From assembly GCA_014360645.1 (NCBI GenBank), contig JACIXD010000012.1:1-64000 (forward strand): a DNA stretch of 64,000 bases. Direction: 5' to 3'. The notes beneath the pieces are model-generated. The model worked only from the letters and a program-made list of their open reading frames with translations, made no database searches and was not told the DNA's origin. The translations under genes were made by a program, and so were the position numbers. Below are positions 8,486-17,442 of this stretch, one piece after another. Numbering within the stretch: position 1 is the first letter of the stretch; each line of letters starts with the position of its first letter. The DNA is from Actinomycetota bacterium (GTDB lineage Bacteria > Actinomycetota > Geothermincolia > Geothermincolales > RBG-13-55-18).

Positions 8486-8537
8486 TTGACAAATTTGGTT
8501 ATAATATCGGTGACAAAATTCCAGGGTATGATATACA
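8486..8537 (+). promoter_or_regulatory. Putative promoter region of the csm operon with twin TGACAAA motifs
   Basis: A sharply AT-rich segment contains TGACAAA twice (8487-8493 and 8511-8517), each followed by AATTT or AATT. TATAAT occurs at 8500-8505 but only 8 nt after the first TTGACA. The best conventional pairing is GTGACA (8510-8515) with TATACA (8532-8537), 16 nt apart. The cas10 start follows about 50 nt later. The duplicated motif 24 nt apart might be an operator or an ECF-type -35 site. Confidence 0.4.
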
Positions 8538-8588
8538 GCTTTTCAGCAGAGGCCTACCTGATCGAGGCTATGTTTGGGGGAGGATGAA

Positions 8589-11057
8589 TTGTCACAATTC
8601 AAGGACTTGGTCATCGGTTCTTTACTGCACGACATTGGCAAACTCGTTCAGAGAGCCGATCCTAACCCGAGTTCCAAAACACACCAGCAATTCGGAGCCG
8701 ATTGGCTTGAGGAGTTCGATTTTCTAAAAAAGTACAGCGCATATTCTCTTTGGCATCATACAAGGGAAGCTCGGCAAGAAAAGGTGCCACTTCTTATGGT
8801 TGTGAATGCCGCGGATATGTTAGCTGCAGGAGAGAGGACAAAACACGAGGAGGATGCCAAGACATCCTGGGAGAGAGAGATACCGTTGCTCTCCATATTC
8901 TCGAAGATACGGGTTGATGACGGTGACTCAGACCCCGGAGAAGCGTCTGTTTCCTCGCCGCGTTACTACCCCTTGAAACAGGCAGACACGGTGTTTTTCC
9001 CATGTCATCTGCATGACGAGATAAAAGGAACCCGCGAAGCCTATGCGGCCCTGTTGTCAGGCCTCGAAACGGATATCAGGGCTATCGAGCGCGCTTTTGG
9101 TGTCAATACCCTACTTGTTCTGCTCGAGAAATATCTGAGTTACGTACCCGGTGATACTAGGGTCGAGGGGGGAGCCCCGGAAAGAGACCCCGACATCAGC
9201 CTGTTCGACCACCTGAAGCTCACGGCGGCAATCTCTTCTTGCCTTTATGGATACATGATCGAAAAGCAGCCGGACGTGGACGGTTGGGACGAGGAATTCA
9301 TCTATGATGCCGCGGAGAAACGTTATATTGTTCTCGACGCTGACCTTTCCGGTATCCAGCCCTTCATCTACAACATCTCCTCAAAAGGAGCCCTGAGGTC
9401 ACTGCGGGCACGGTCGTTCTATCTCGAGATGGTGTGCGAGAACATCGCGAACAGGATACTGCACACATGCGGACTCGAAAGGGTGAACTTGATCTTCAGC
9501 GGTGGAGGCAGGCTGCGGTTGCTCATGCCCAACACCGAGAAAGCGAGAGAGGCGGCAAGGGAAACCGAGAAGGCAGCCAACGCGTTTTTCCGGGACGAGC
9601 TTTCGGGAAGTATCGGACTGAACGTAGCCTGGGAGGAGTTCGCCGGATTGGAGATGATGAGGAGCTCCGAGCAGGGTGGCGAAAGCCAGAGATCCTACAA
9701 GAAAGTGCTCGAGGACCTGCGCGTCAAGCTTGAGACGCGAAAGAAGGATAGGATCATTGATGAGCTGATCGAGCGCAGATTCGAGATGCTCGGGCCCTTC
9801 GAGCCCGGGGAAGACGAGTGCAGGATATGCCATTGCGAGAGCGACGAACTAGAGCCTTTGCGAGAGCATGCGGAGGGCGAAGAGCCGGTGCTTTCCTGCC
9901 CATTGTGCAGGGACCTATACGTTCTTGGCGGTAGCTTGAGGGGGCTTGAGAGGCTGTGGATGTCCGAGGACGAGGTGTCCGGCTATCACTCCTTGCGGCT
10001 GCCGTTCGGCCATCTTCTCTGGCCCAAAGATGAAGAAGCGAGTGAGCCCGAGGGAGGGTGGGGCATAGTTCTCGACAAAAGGTGGGATGCCGACTCATAC
10101 CACTCACCAAATGATTATGGGTTGAGCTATCCCCACTACCGTGAGGGGGAAGATTTCGAGGACCTTGCGGAGAAATCCTGCGGAGCCCACTGGCTCGGCA
10201 TACTGCGGATGGATGTCGACGACCTGGGAAGGATATTCGGCGGCGGTATTCCCGAGCAAGAGATGAGCTTCACCCGCATATCCGTGCTGTCTCGGCTGAT
10301 GAACAACTATTTTAGGGAGGTCCTGCCCAGCGTCCTCAGAGGCGGCGCGGAGGGTTATGAAAACTTCACCGTCCTGGAAGACACGCGTTTCCCACGCCCG
10401 CTCGAAATAGTGTATGCGGGAGGCGACGATCTCTTCATCGTGGGTGCGTGGAACCATATAATCGAGGCGGCCTTCGACATCAGGGAGACGTTCGCGCTTT
10501 ATACCTGTGAAAACCAGGGCATCCATATAAGCGGTGGCATCGTAATAAGCAGGCACGACCATCCCCTTTACGACCTGGCGCGTATCGCGGAGATCGCGGA
10601 GAACAACGCGAAAAGCGTTGATCGCTCAAAAGACCGCATCGAGATCTTCGGGCGGACAGGCAAGTGGCAGAAGTACAGCCGAGCGGTTGAGCAACTGCTC
10701 CTGCCATTTCTGAACCTCGGAGAGGGCAAGGGGGTAGTGAAAAAGACCGAGAACGGGAATAAACACGCCGAACTGGCTCTTTCTCGCGCGTTCTTGCGCA
10801 ACGTGATGGCGATCGCGCGCAGATATGAAAGCCTTCAGCGCAGCGGTGAATCAGGCAAGCTGGCCTTTCCCTATCTTGCATATACGGTTGCGCGAGCGCG
10901 GGAAACGATCAAGAAGGATGGGCACAATGGGGGAGAGCTTCCTGAGAGGTGGATGACCCTCGAGAGAGCGCTCTTCGATATAGGCAATTACGACATCCTT
11001 TATTCGCTTGCATCATGGGCAGACTTACTGTCAAGAGGAGGTAGAACAGATGAATAG
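8589..11057 (+). CDS. cas10: Cas10/Csm1, type III-A cyclic oligoadenylate synthase and DNase subunit
   Basis: This is the large subunit of the Csm interference complex. I chose the TTG at 8589 because GGAGG ends 5 nt upstream (822 residues); a TTG at 8574 would add five residues. The N-terminal HD nuclease motif LLHDIGK (His14-Asp15) is intact, as is the cyclase motif AGGDDLF (GGDD about 611-614). Both ssDNA cleavage and cOA synthesis are therefore predicted. A zinc-finger-like insert (CRICHC ... CPLCRD, about 410-445) and the first palm domain (DADLSGIQPFIYNISS) are present. Its stop overlaps the csm2 start. It is first in the rightward operon, whose two CARF partners would be triggered by its product. 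Confidence 0.97.
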   Translation: MSQFKDLVIGSLLHDIGKLVQRADPNPSSKTHQQFGADWLEEFDFLKKYSAYSLWHHTREARQEKVPLLMVVNAADMLAAGERTKHEEDAKTSWEREIPLLSIFSKIRVDDGDSDPGEASVSSPRYYPLKQADTVFFPCHLHDEIKGTREAYAALLSGLETDIRAIERAFGVNTLLVLLEKYLSYVPGDTRVEGGAPERDPDISLFDHLKLTAAISSCLYGYMIEKQPDVDGWDEEFIYDAAEKRYIVLDADLSGIQPFIYNISSKGALRSLRARSFYLEMVCENIANRILHTCGLERVNLIFSGGGRLRLLMPNTEKAREAARETEKAANAFFRDELSGSIGLNVAWEEFAGLEMMRSSEQGGESQRSYKKVLEDLRVKLETRKKDRIIDELIERRFEMLGPFEPGEDECRICHCESDELEPLREHAEGEEPVLSCPLCRDLYVLGGSLRGLERLWMSEDEVSGYHSLRLPFGHLLWPKDEEASEPEGGWGIVLDKRWDADSYHSPNDYGLSYPHYREGEDFEDLAEKSCGAHWLGILRMDVDDLGRIFGGGIPEQEMSFTRISVLSRLMNNYFREVLPSVLRGGAEGYENFTVLEDTRFPRPLEIVYAGGDDLFIVGAWNHIIEAAFDIRETFALYTCENQGIHISGGIVISRHDHPLYDLARIAEIAENNAKSVDRSKDRIEIFGRTGKWQKYSRAVEQLLLPFLNLGEGKGVVKKTENGNKHAELALSRAFLRNVMAIARRYESLQRSGESGKLAFPYLAYTVARARETIKKDGHNGGELPERWMTLERALFDIGNYDILYSLASWADLLSRGGRTDE

Positions 11058-11481
11058 AGAAAGAGCCGAGAGCCATACTGCGAATGTCGCTGGGAAGATC
11101 AAATCGCTGAGAAAGATGTCCGAGTTGGAAGTTGAGGATATGATCACCTTGGCAGAAGAGATGGGGAGGCGTTTAAGCTCGAGAGAGGTTGATCTTAAGC
11201 GAAGTCAGATCAGGAGATTCTTGGACGCCGTAAAAAAGATAGAGGCCCAGGTCAAAAGAAATCCAGAGCAGTTCAGCCGCGAGTCGCTCCTGCTCTTGAA
11301 ACCTAAACTCGCCTATGCCACGGGAAGGCTGAGGGAAGGCAAGAATAATCCGCTCGGGCCGTTTCAGGAAGTGATCGATCCTGCCATCGACAGGGTTAAA
11401 GACTACGCCGATTTCATGAGGTTTGCGAATTTTATGGAATCGATAATAGCGTACCACCGATTCCACGGCGGAAAAGAATAG
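11050..11481 (+). CDS. csm2: Csm2, small subunit of the type III-A complex
   Basis: This all-helical, 143-residue protein is of the size of Csm2 (Cas11). It contains the conserved ending LRFANFMESIIAYHRFHGGKE-like segment (FMRFANFMESIIAYH), which is characteristic of the family. The ATG at 11050 overlaps the cas10 stop and is preceded by AGGAGG inside cas10; an open frame extends 14 codons upstream but without a ribosome site. Csm2 lines the groove between Cas10 and Csm5 and contacts target RNA. Confidence 0.92.
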   Translation: MNRERAESHTANVAGKIKSLRKMSELEVEDMITLAEEMGRRLSSREVDLKRSQIRRFLDAVKKIEAQVKRNPEQFSRESLLLLKPKLAYATGRLREGKNNPLGPFQEVIDPAIDRVKDYADFMRFANFMESIIAYHRFHGGKE

Positions 11482-11499
11482 GATTAAGGGGGTTCAAAA

Positions 11500-12279
11500 A
11501 TGAGCGAGATATCGCAGCTTCCATTGCTCGGAAAGGTCTTTATCTCAGGAAAACTGATATGCTGTACCGGTCTCCATATCGGCGCATCGAAGGAGACCCT
11601 GGAGATCGGTGGGATTGACTCGGCCGTGGTGAGGGACCCCCTGACCCGCCAACCATATATTCCCGGGAGTTCGCTCAAAGGAAAACTGCGCTACCTCATG
11701 GAGAGAAGCGAGAAGGTGCTGTTCAACCGGTCAACCGGACAGGGCAAAAGACACGAGTGCCCGGAACGGGGATGCCCGGTTTGCAGGCTGTTCGGAAGCA
11801 CGGGGGCAAGGGAGGGGGACAACATCCCGTCCCCGCTGCGCGTCAGGGACCTGTTCTTGACCGAAGAATCCAGAGATTTGCTGGAAAAGATGGAAACCCC
11901 CCTTCAGTATACGGAGTGGAAGTTCGAGAACGCGCTGGATCGCGTGACCGCGGCGGCTAACCCGCGCAACCTAGAGAGGGTGCCCGCGGGGGCTGAGTTT
12001 CAGTACGAGATAGTCTATGATGTCCTCGACTTCGATCAGGCCAGGGAGGACCTGGCCAATCTCCTGCGCATGATGCAGCTTCTGGAGGACGACGCCTTGG
12101 GGGGGCACGGCTCTCGCGGCTACGGGAAAGTGGCATTCGCGGCGAATCGCATGGAAGTTCGCACCATCGATCAGTACAAGGGCGAAGCGGGCGAGGCTGT
12201 TGCGGTTGAGGCTGATAAGCTGGACGGGCTGGCCGCAAAGCTAGAAGAGTTGTTCAAAGCACTAGCCAACGGAGGTTAA
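11500..12279 (+). CDS. csm3: Csm3 (Cas7-type) RNase backbone subunit
   Basis: This 259-residue RAMP protein forms the repeated backbone of the complex. GGIDSAVVRDP places the catalytic Asp at residue 40, equivalent to Asp33 of Streptococcus thermophilus Csm3, which cleaves target RNA every 6 nt. IPGSSLKGKLRYL is the Csm3 signature, and GGHGSRGYGKVAF is the glycine-rich loop. A CPERGCPVC pair of cysteines (about 88-96) suggests a zinc site. It lies 18 nt after csm2. Confidence 0.97.
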   Translation: MSEISQLPLLGKVFISGKLICCTGLHIGASKETLEIGGIDSAVVRDPLTRQPYIPGSSLKGKLRYLMERSEKVLFNRSTGQGKRHECPERGCPVCRLFGSTGAREGDNIPSPLRVRDLFLTEESRDLLEKMETPLQYTEWKFENALDRVTAAANPRNLERVPAGAEFQYEIVYDVLDFDQAREDLANLLRMMQLLEDDALGGHGSRGYGKVAFAANRMEVRTIDQYKGEAGEAVAVEADKLDGLAAKLEELFKALANGG

Positions 12280-12280
12280 G

Positions 12281-13258
12281 GTGGGTGTCGTCCTTATCAA
12301 GCCCAGGACGCCTCTGCATCTCGGAGAGGCGACCGGCGCTCTTGAGAGGATAAGCGGTGTCATCCACACCGACACCTTATTCAGTGCCCTGTGCCATGCA
12401 TGGGGATACCTTTTTGGAAAAGACGGAGTGGATGGACTGCTTGCGGCATACGCCAATGGAGGGCACCCGATACGCATCTCATCCGCCTTTCCCTACACGG
12501 AGACCAACGGTGAATGTGGACCCCACAGGGCATATTACTTGCCGGCTCCGCCCAACCTGGGCTCGGCCTTCGGCCCCCAGACAGGAAAAGAGGCAAAGAA
12601 GCTGCGCTACATCACAGCGACGATGTACGGAAAATGGCTCGATAATGGATTGGCAGAGGAAGACCTCGAAGATATGGTACGGGCACAGCAGTCAGTGGAC
12701 GAAGCTTTCGAGATCAGAGCCGATGTGCACGTAGCCCTGGACAGGCCTACGCTCAAGGGACTTCCCTACTACGTATCGCGCCTGCACTGCCGGCAGGGCG
12801 GAGGCTTCTATTTCCTATACGAATGTGATCCAGCAGTGGAGAAGGATTTCAGGAGTGCCATGAGATTCCTCGGAGAACTAGGGATCGGAGGGGAGCGGAG
12901 CACCGGGAGCGGCGCATTCGAGCCGGAGTTCCTCGACTCAGAGCTGCTTCCCAGCCCTGGATATGCGGATTCAGGCGCATGGCTTTGCCTGAGCCTTGCT
13001 TTCCCCAGAGAAGATGAGCTGGACAAGCTCAAAGGTTCGCAAATCGCTCTCCTGGAAAGAAAAGGATGGATAAGTTCCCCCTTTACGCCTGATTCGTTTC
13101 GGAGAAAGAGGCTCCTCATGATCGCGGAAGGGTCCTTCCTGTCTGATAAAATGGAAGGTTGTATTGTTGACGTCACTCCATCCATCTGGAAGAAGGAGCT
13201 GCATCCCGTTTACCGTTATGGGCTTGCTTGGCTGATACCTGCCAGGAGTGTGGCTTGA
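12281..13258 (+). CDS. csm4: Csm4 (Cas5-type) crRNA-handle-binding subunit
   Basis: This 325-residue protein starts at GTG 12281, one base after the csm3 stop, with GGAGG 5 nt upstream. LKPRTPLHLGE-like N-terminus (IKPRTPLHLGEATG), HTDTLFSALCHAWG and the glycine-rich GIGGERSTGSGAF loop are Csm4 hallmarks. Csm4 caps the complex beside Cas10 and holds the 5' handle of the crRNA. Its stop overlaps the csm5 start (TGATG). Confidence 0.95.
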   Translation: MGVVLIKPRTPLHLGEATGALERISGVIHTDTLFSALCHAWGYLFGKDGVDGLLAAYANGGHPIRISSAFPYTETNGECGPHRAYYLPAPPNLGSAFGPQTGKEAKKLRYITATMYGKWLDNGLAEEDLEDMVRAQQSVDEAFEIRADVHVALDRPTLKGLPYYVSRLHCRQGGGFYFLYECDPAVEKDFRSAMRFLGELGIGGERSTGSGAFEPEFLDSELLPSPGYADSGAWLCLSLAFPREDELDKLKGSQIALLERKGWISSPFTPDSFRRKRLLMIAEGSFLSDKMEGCIVDVTPSIWKKELHPVYRYGLAWLIPARSVA

Positions 13259-14439
13259 TGGAAACGTTGAACCTGCGGTTGGAAGCGTTGACACCGGTAA
13301 GAATAGGTTCGTATGTGGGTCAGATAACACCTTACGACTATGTGATCTCCGGCGGCAACTGCTACGTGATCAGTGACGATAAGCTTTCTGCGTTTCTTGG
13401 AGAGAAAGGCCTCATCGAGGATTTCTCAGAAGCGATCAGAAGGAAAGGCCAAGCCTTCAACATCGGGGATTATCTCGCTTCGAATGGGGTCAGCGACGAA
13501 GCTGGGCTAAAAAGCCTGTCGCGTTATGTAGTGCAGGTCCACGGTAATGCGCGCCCACTGCAGATGATGCCTCTCATACGGGACGTAGGAAATAAACCCT
13601 ACGTGCCAGGCTCCTCCATAAAGGGCGCCATAAGAACAGCGGTCATCTACAACTACCTGAAGGGCTTGAAGAGCTCGGACCAAAGACGCTTCGAGCAGGA
13701 CTTCATAAGAAAAATAGAAAGAAGGATCACAGATATCGAACAAAGGGAAAGGCGCAGGCCTGCCAGAGGGAGCAAGGGGTTCGCCAAAAGAATAGTCGAG
13801 GAAGGCATAGCGCAGTACTTCGATCTCGAAAGATATACCAGGAGGGACGGCTCGTATCTCCACGACCCTCATACCGATATCTTCCGCTGCCTGAAGGTAA
13901 CGGATGCTCTTCCATCAAAACCGCATAACCGCATATACGATTTCAGGGTTCTGGACAAACAGAACAACGGCAGCCTCTCGTTCGAGTCCCCTATCTTCGC
14001 AGAGGCCCTCTCCCCGGGTGCCGCCTTTGAGTTCACCCTGTCTTGGGACGCATGGCTTGCTGAGCGGTTCAAGGAAAGAAACGAGCTTTTAGTTGACGGC
14101 CTGGAGCAAATACTCCAGGCCTGCAGGGTGTTCGTCTCAGACCAGATCGAGTGGGAGCGCGAGTTCTTCGAATCCTGCGGGAAGGGCGACAGGGATCCAG
14201 GGAAGATAATCGATTCGCTTTCTACCATGGAGGCCGATATTCGTTTGGGATGGGGTTCGGGCCTGGTGGGAGCGAGCCTGTCGATGCTGCTTCCCGAACC
14301 AACAAGGAAGAGGCTGCGCGATCTATTCTACCGCCGGGGCTCATCGGCAGTCAGGGATTTTCCCAAGTCGCGCCGAGTCATGGTGGAGAACGAAAAGCCT
14401 GTATCGCTTCTCGGTTTTTGTAAGCTGATAGTTCTTTAG
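13258..14439 (+). CDS. csm5: Csm5 (Cas7-type) terminal subunit
   Basis: This 393-residue RAMP protein starts at the ATG overlapping the csm4 stop; an open frame reaches 13228 but lacks a ribosome site. LEALTPVRIGSYVG and YVPGSSIKGAIRTAVIYNYL are the Csm5 signatures, with MEADIRLGWGSGLVG as the glycine-rich loop near the end. Csm5 sits at the 3' end of the crRNA and helps its maturation. The CARF gene follows after 15 nt. Confidence 0.95.
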   Translation: METLNLRLEALTPVRIGSYVGQITPYDYVISGGNCYVISDDKLSAFLGEKGLIEDFSEAIRRKGQAFNIGDYLASNGVSDEAGLKSLSRYVVQVHGNARPLQMMPLIRDVGNKPYVPGSSIKGAIRTAVIYNYLKGLKSSDQRRFEQDFIRKIERRITDIEQRERRRPARGSKGFAKRIVEEGIAQYFDLERYTRRDGSYLHDPHTDIFRCLKVTDALPSKPHNRIYDFRVLDKQNNGSLSFESPIFAEALSPGAAFEFTLSWDAWLAERFKERNELLVDGLEQILQACRVFVSDQIEWEREFFESCGKGDRDPGKIIDSLSTMEADIRLGWGSGLVGASLSMLLPEPTRKRLRDLFYRRGSSAVRDFPKSRRVMVENEKPVSLLGFCKLIVL

Positions 14440-14454
14440 GGTGCGCATAAAGCC

Positions 14455-15591
14455 ATGAGGAAGATCGTTATCTGCACACTTGGGACGAGCCTCTTCTACC
14501 CCAACCTGTCCTCGATACCGGAGAACAACGAAGAGCTTGCCGGGTTGCGCAGGGCTTATCTGGAGCGGAACTGGGAGGCGCTCGCCGAGGAGCTCTACTG
14601 CCGAGACCCGAAAGACCGCATCTGCGGGGCCGAGATCAACAGCATGGCCAGCTTGCTCGAGGAAGGGTTGATCTCCGAAAGAGGCTCTCTTTACCTCTGC
14701 CATAGCGACACGCAGGACGGTCATGATGTTGCCGAAGTATTGAAGAATTATTACCGTCGCAGTGAATGGCAAGTCACGACCGAGCAGATTGAGGGACTGC
14801 ACGACGAAAACCCAAAGAGTTTCCGAACCCGGGGATTAAGAAACCTTGCCAAGACCATATCCCGCATAGTCAGGGAGTCCGGTTCCCCGGAGCTGTGCGC
14901 TATAAACGCCACCGGGGGCTATAAGGCGCAGATTGCCATCGCCGTTATGCTTGGCCAGGTCTTTGACATCCCAGTATATTACAAGCACGAGCGCTTCCCT
15001 ATGATCATCTCCCTGCCGCCCCTTCCGATCTCCCTCGACTTCCGCTACTGGGTGAAAAAATGCGGGGTCCTGCTTTCCCTGGACAAGGAGGATATCCTGC
15101 CATCCAGCGCTCTGGAGGAGGACTGGGATGAAAAGATGGAGGCCCTGGTCGAACGCGAGAAGATCGACGGTGTCCAGTATGTGGAGCTCTCTCCCTTAGG
15201 GGCGATCTTCCTTGAGGCCTTCAAAAGTTATTTCGAGCGCCAGTCGACCTCTCTACTCCCGATTGCCGTCGACCCTGCTGCGAAGAAAGCTGTCCGGCTA
15301 TCCGACCACTCATGGGGTGGGGCGCATACCAAAGTCAAGGCCTTCTTGCAGAAGATCGTCGACTTGGTCCCTTACGTCAAGGAAGTCAAAACGGATTATT
15401 TAAATCCCGACCTGCCGAAAGCAAGCTATTTCCGTCTGCGTGGCTCGGATAAGATCGAGGGCGTCCTGTCCAATGGCACATGGACCGTGAAATTCATCGT
15501 TTTTACTAGTGCCTCCAACCCATCTCAACTCGAGTCGGCGGTTGCCGACCTCAACATCAGGCTCAATCGTGGTGATTTTGGAAGTGTATGA
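14455..15591 (+). CDS. CARF protein of the APE2256/TIGR02619 family, probable CARF-RelE (Cami1-like) effector
   Basis: This 378-residue protein ends the csm operon, 15 nt after csm5. The N-terminal CARF domain shows ICTLGTSLF (residues 6-14) and NATGGYKAQI (151-160), the signature of the APE2256 group. A middle linker (about 200-280) is followed by a small alpha/beta domain (about 285-378: HTKVKAFLQKIV ... VKFIVFTSAS). In this family that position is occupied by a RelE-like mRNA interferase (Cami1, a ribosome-dependent nuclease activated by cOA). The CARF call is firm. The RelE call rests on family architecture and length; I could not identify catalytic residues with certainty. Confidence 0.85.
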   Translation: MRKIVICTLGTSLFYPNLSSIPENNEELAGLRRAYLERNWEALAEELYCRDPKDRICGAEINSMASLLEEGLISERGSLYLCHSDTQDGHDVAEVLKNYYRRSEWQVTTEQIEGLHDENPKSFRTRGLRNLAKTISRIVRESGSPELCAINATGGYKAQIAIAVMLGQVFDIPVYYKHERFPMIISLPPLPISLDFRYWVKKCGVLLSLDKEDILPSSALEEDWDEKMEALVEREKIDGVQYVELSPLGAIFLEAFKSYFERQSTSLLPIAVDPAAKKAVRLSDHSWGGAHTKVKAFLQKIVDLVPYVKEVKTDYLNPDLPKASYFRLRGSDKIEGVLSNGTWTVKFIVFTSASNPSQLESAVADLNIRLNRGDFGSV

Positions 15592-15739
15592 TATCTAGGC
15601 AATTAACGGACACCCCCCAAATCCACCACGCGATAACTCTATTCTACCTAAATGCAGGTAGACTAAAACGCCAAATAAATGCAATGCCGAGGAAGGTTTA
15701 TAGCACTTTACAGGTGGCCTCTCCCTTTGCGGCTTCAAC

Positions 15740-16810
15740 TTAACTGTGTCTCGCCTTACTCAAAGCCTGGCAAAACCAGGGTCCGGAGAGCTTCCAGAAG
15801 GCCTGTTCCTTTCGGGGGAAGTGTTTTTGGTTCTTCTCCATAAAGTATGTGAGAAACAAGGACCATCGCCCACCATCTGCGAAGGTTTTTGCGGAAGTAA
15901 AGCAAGCGCAGAAGGGAGCGACGACGGTCAGGAAAAAGGATATCGATCAGCCGGTGGGCATTCAGGGATAACGGGTGGTAGCCCTTGACTTCGGAGAGGG
16001 AAAGGACAGCGGGGAGAAGGGGCTGGTGGTGGAGATCGCAAGGGCCGAGGAGAAAAGCGATCGACGCCGAGGAGCGGGCGGTGTTCTGGGTGGGCAAAGA
16101 CCGCGGGCAGGGGACTCCGGAGGATTTCTTCTCCCTCTTCAGGGAGGAGAGCTGCTCGGGCGTCCTCGCCTGCTGTATGGACATGCGGGACCCTTTCGAG
16201 GCGGCGTTGAGGAAGTGGTGCCCGCAGGCGGAGATCGTCTGCCACCCCTTTCACATCATCTCCTCCTACGGGCGGGAGGTGGTGGAAAAGGTACGGGCGG
16301 CCGAGGCCAAGAGGGGGCAGGGCAAGCATAAGGACGCATACAAGGGCACCCCTGCGTCCCGCTCTCCGGCCCGGAGGATCTTCTTGGCCGGCAGCACGAG
16401 AAGCTCCGAACCGCTTTCCATGGGCAAGAGGCTGTTCGCCTTCTATCCGCTGAAGGACGGCTTAAAGCGCCTCCGGCGATGCCGCAGCCCCCATTGGGCG
16501 GAGCGTTTCCTCCGGGCTGGCACCTGAGGGCCGCCTACACCGAGATCGAGCCCCTGAAGAAGTTCGCCGGGATGCTCAAAAGAAGGCTAGCCGGCATCCT
16601 GGCCCACTGCCGCTATCCTATTCATGCCGGCGTGCTCGAGGGTATCGACAACAGATACCCACCATGCGCTTCAGGCCCCGCAACAAAAGCATCTTTTCCC
16701 CGGAGCTGTACAGAGCCGCCGCCAACTTTTTGTTCTCACACCAAGAAATGCCCAACACCGCCGGCACCCCCAAGAAAGCTCTCTTCCGGCTCCCTTCGTG
16801 GATCTTTTAA
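15740..16810 (+). pseudogene. Degenerate ISL3-family transposase
   Basis: Pieces of an ISL3 transposase occur in order but in different frames. VVALDFGEGK (near 15975) is the first catalytic-Asp region. FWVGKDRGQGTPEDFF (near 16085) and ACCMDMRDPF ... CPQAEIVCHPFHII (16170-16260) correspond to the second Asp region. AYTEIEPLKKF ... HAGVLEGID (16530-16650) is the C-terminal Glu region. At least two frameshifts and internal losses separate them, so it is inactive. I did not find clear terminal inverted repeats. It sits just after the csm operon inside the presumed island. Confidence 0.8.
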
Positions 16811-16952
16811 CCCTTAAATTAAGCGCAATAGACATATGCACGATCTCATACAGGCCACAACGAAGATGACACTACCTTATGCTACATTAATATCAAGAAA
16901 TCGAGGAAAGGAGCTTACAATGGAAAAAATGGGGTGAAAGCCCACGGTTTTC

Positions 16953-17267
16953 ATGCATCGAGAGTACAAAGAAAAGAGCGCGCCCCTAACTAACCGTTAT
17001 GGGGTTGTAGTCGATGGGGAGTGGACGTACCAGTCGGACGCTCTTGAGGACATCATGGACTTCATCATCAACCTCGAACGCTTCACAGACCCAGAGCCGA
17101 CGCTGGAGAAAACCATGCACCGTTGGGCGAAATTGGCCAAGGAACACTTTGGCATGGATGTCCCTACAACGTCCGTCCGGGAATTCCTTGAGGCTATGCC
17201 GAAGGAATGCATAGCCTTTTATGAGGACCCCTCTTACCCCATCAGTCCCCACTCTAAGCTGGTCTGA
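16953..17267 (+). CDS. Hypothetical protein, possibly decayed
   Basis: A 104-residue acidic, helical protein with no family I recognise (LEDIMDFIINLERF, LEKTMHRWAKLAKEHFGMD). The best ribosome site in the area, AGGAAAGGAG at 16903-16913, precedes an ATG at 16920 that is in the same frame but runs into a TGA at 16935 before reaching this ORF. The functional start may therefore be 16953 with a poor ribosome site, or the gene may have been broken by a nonsense change. It lies 175 nt before a frameshifted thymidylate-synthase-like gene. Confidence 0.45.
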   Translation: MHREYKEKSAPLTNRYGVVVDGEWTYQSDALEDIMDFIINLERFTDPEPTLEKTMHRWAKLAKEHFGMDVPTTSVREFLEAMPKECIAFYEDPSYPISPHSKLV

Positions 17268-17442
17268 TGGGAGAGCGTGTGTTTCGTCGTATACCTTCTG
17301 TCGGCAATGTCGGAAGCAAGACAGAGAGGGTTTGCGCAGTAGGCAGTTTTTAAAGTCTAGTCATGAAGTTATCAGATTGGGAACGGCTACAACCACTGCC
17401 GAAAAAAGCCCTCCTTCCCGCCGAAGGGGGCCGAGGCTTGAA

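Noticed and set aside
5349-15591. Possibility that the sigma factor and nuclease form a Craspase-like (type III-E) system
   Set aside because: There is no Cas7-11, Csx29 or Csx30; instead cas10 and separate csm2-5 genes are present, so the locus is type III-A.
16935-16937. TGA as selenocysteine codon in the 16920 frame
   Set aside because: No convincing SECIS-like hairpin follows, and the upstream five codons have no conserved context; a nonsense change or later start is simpler.
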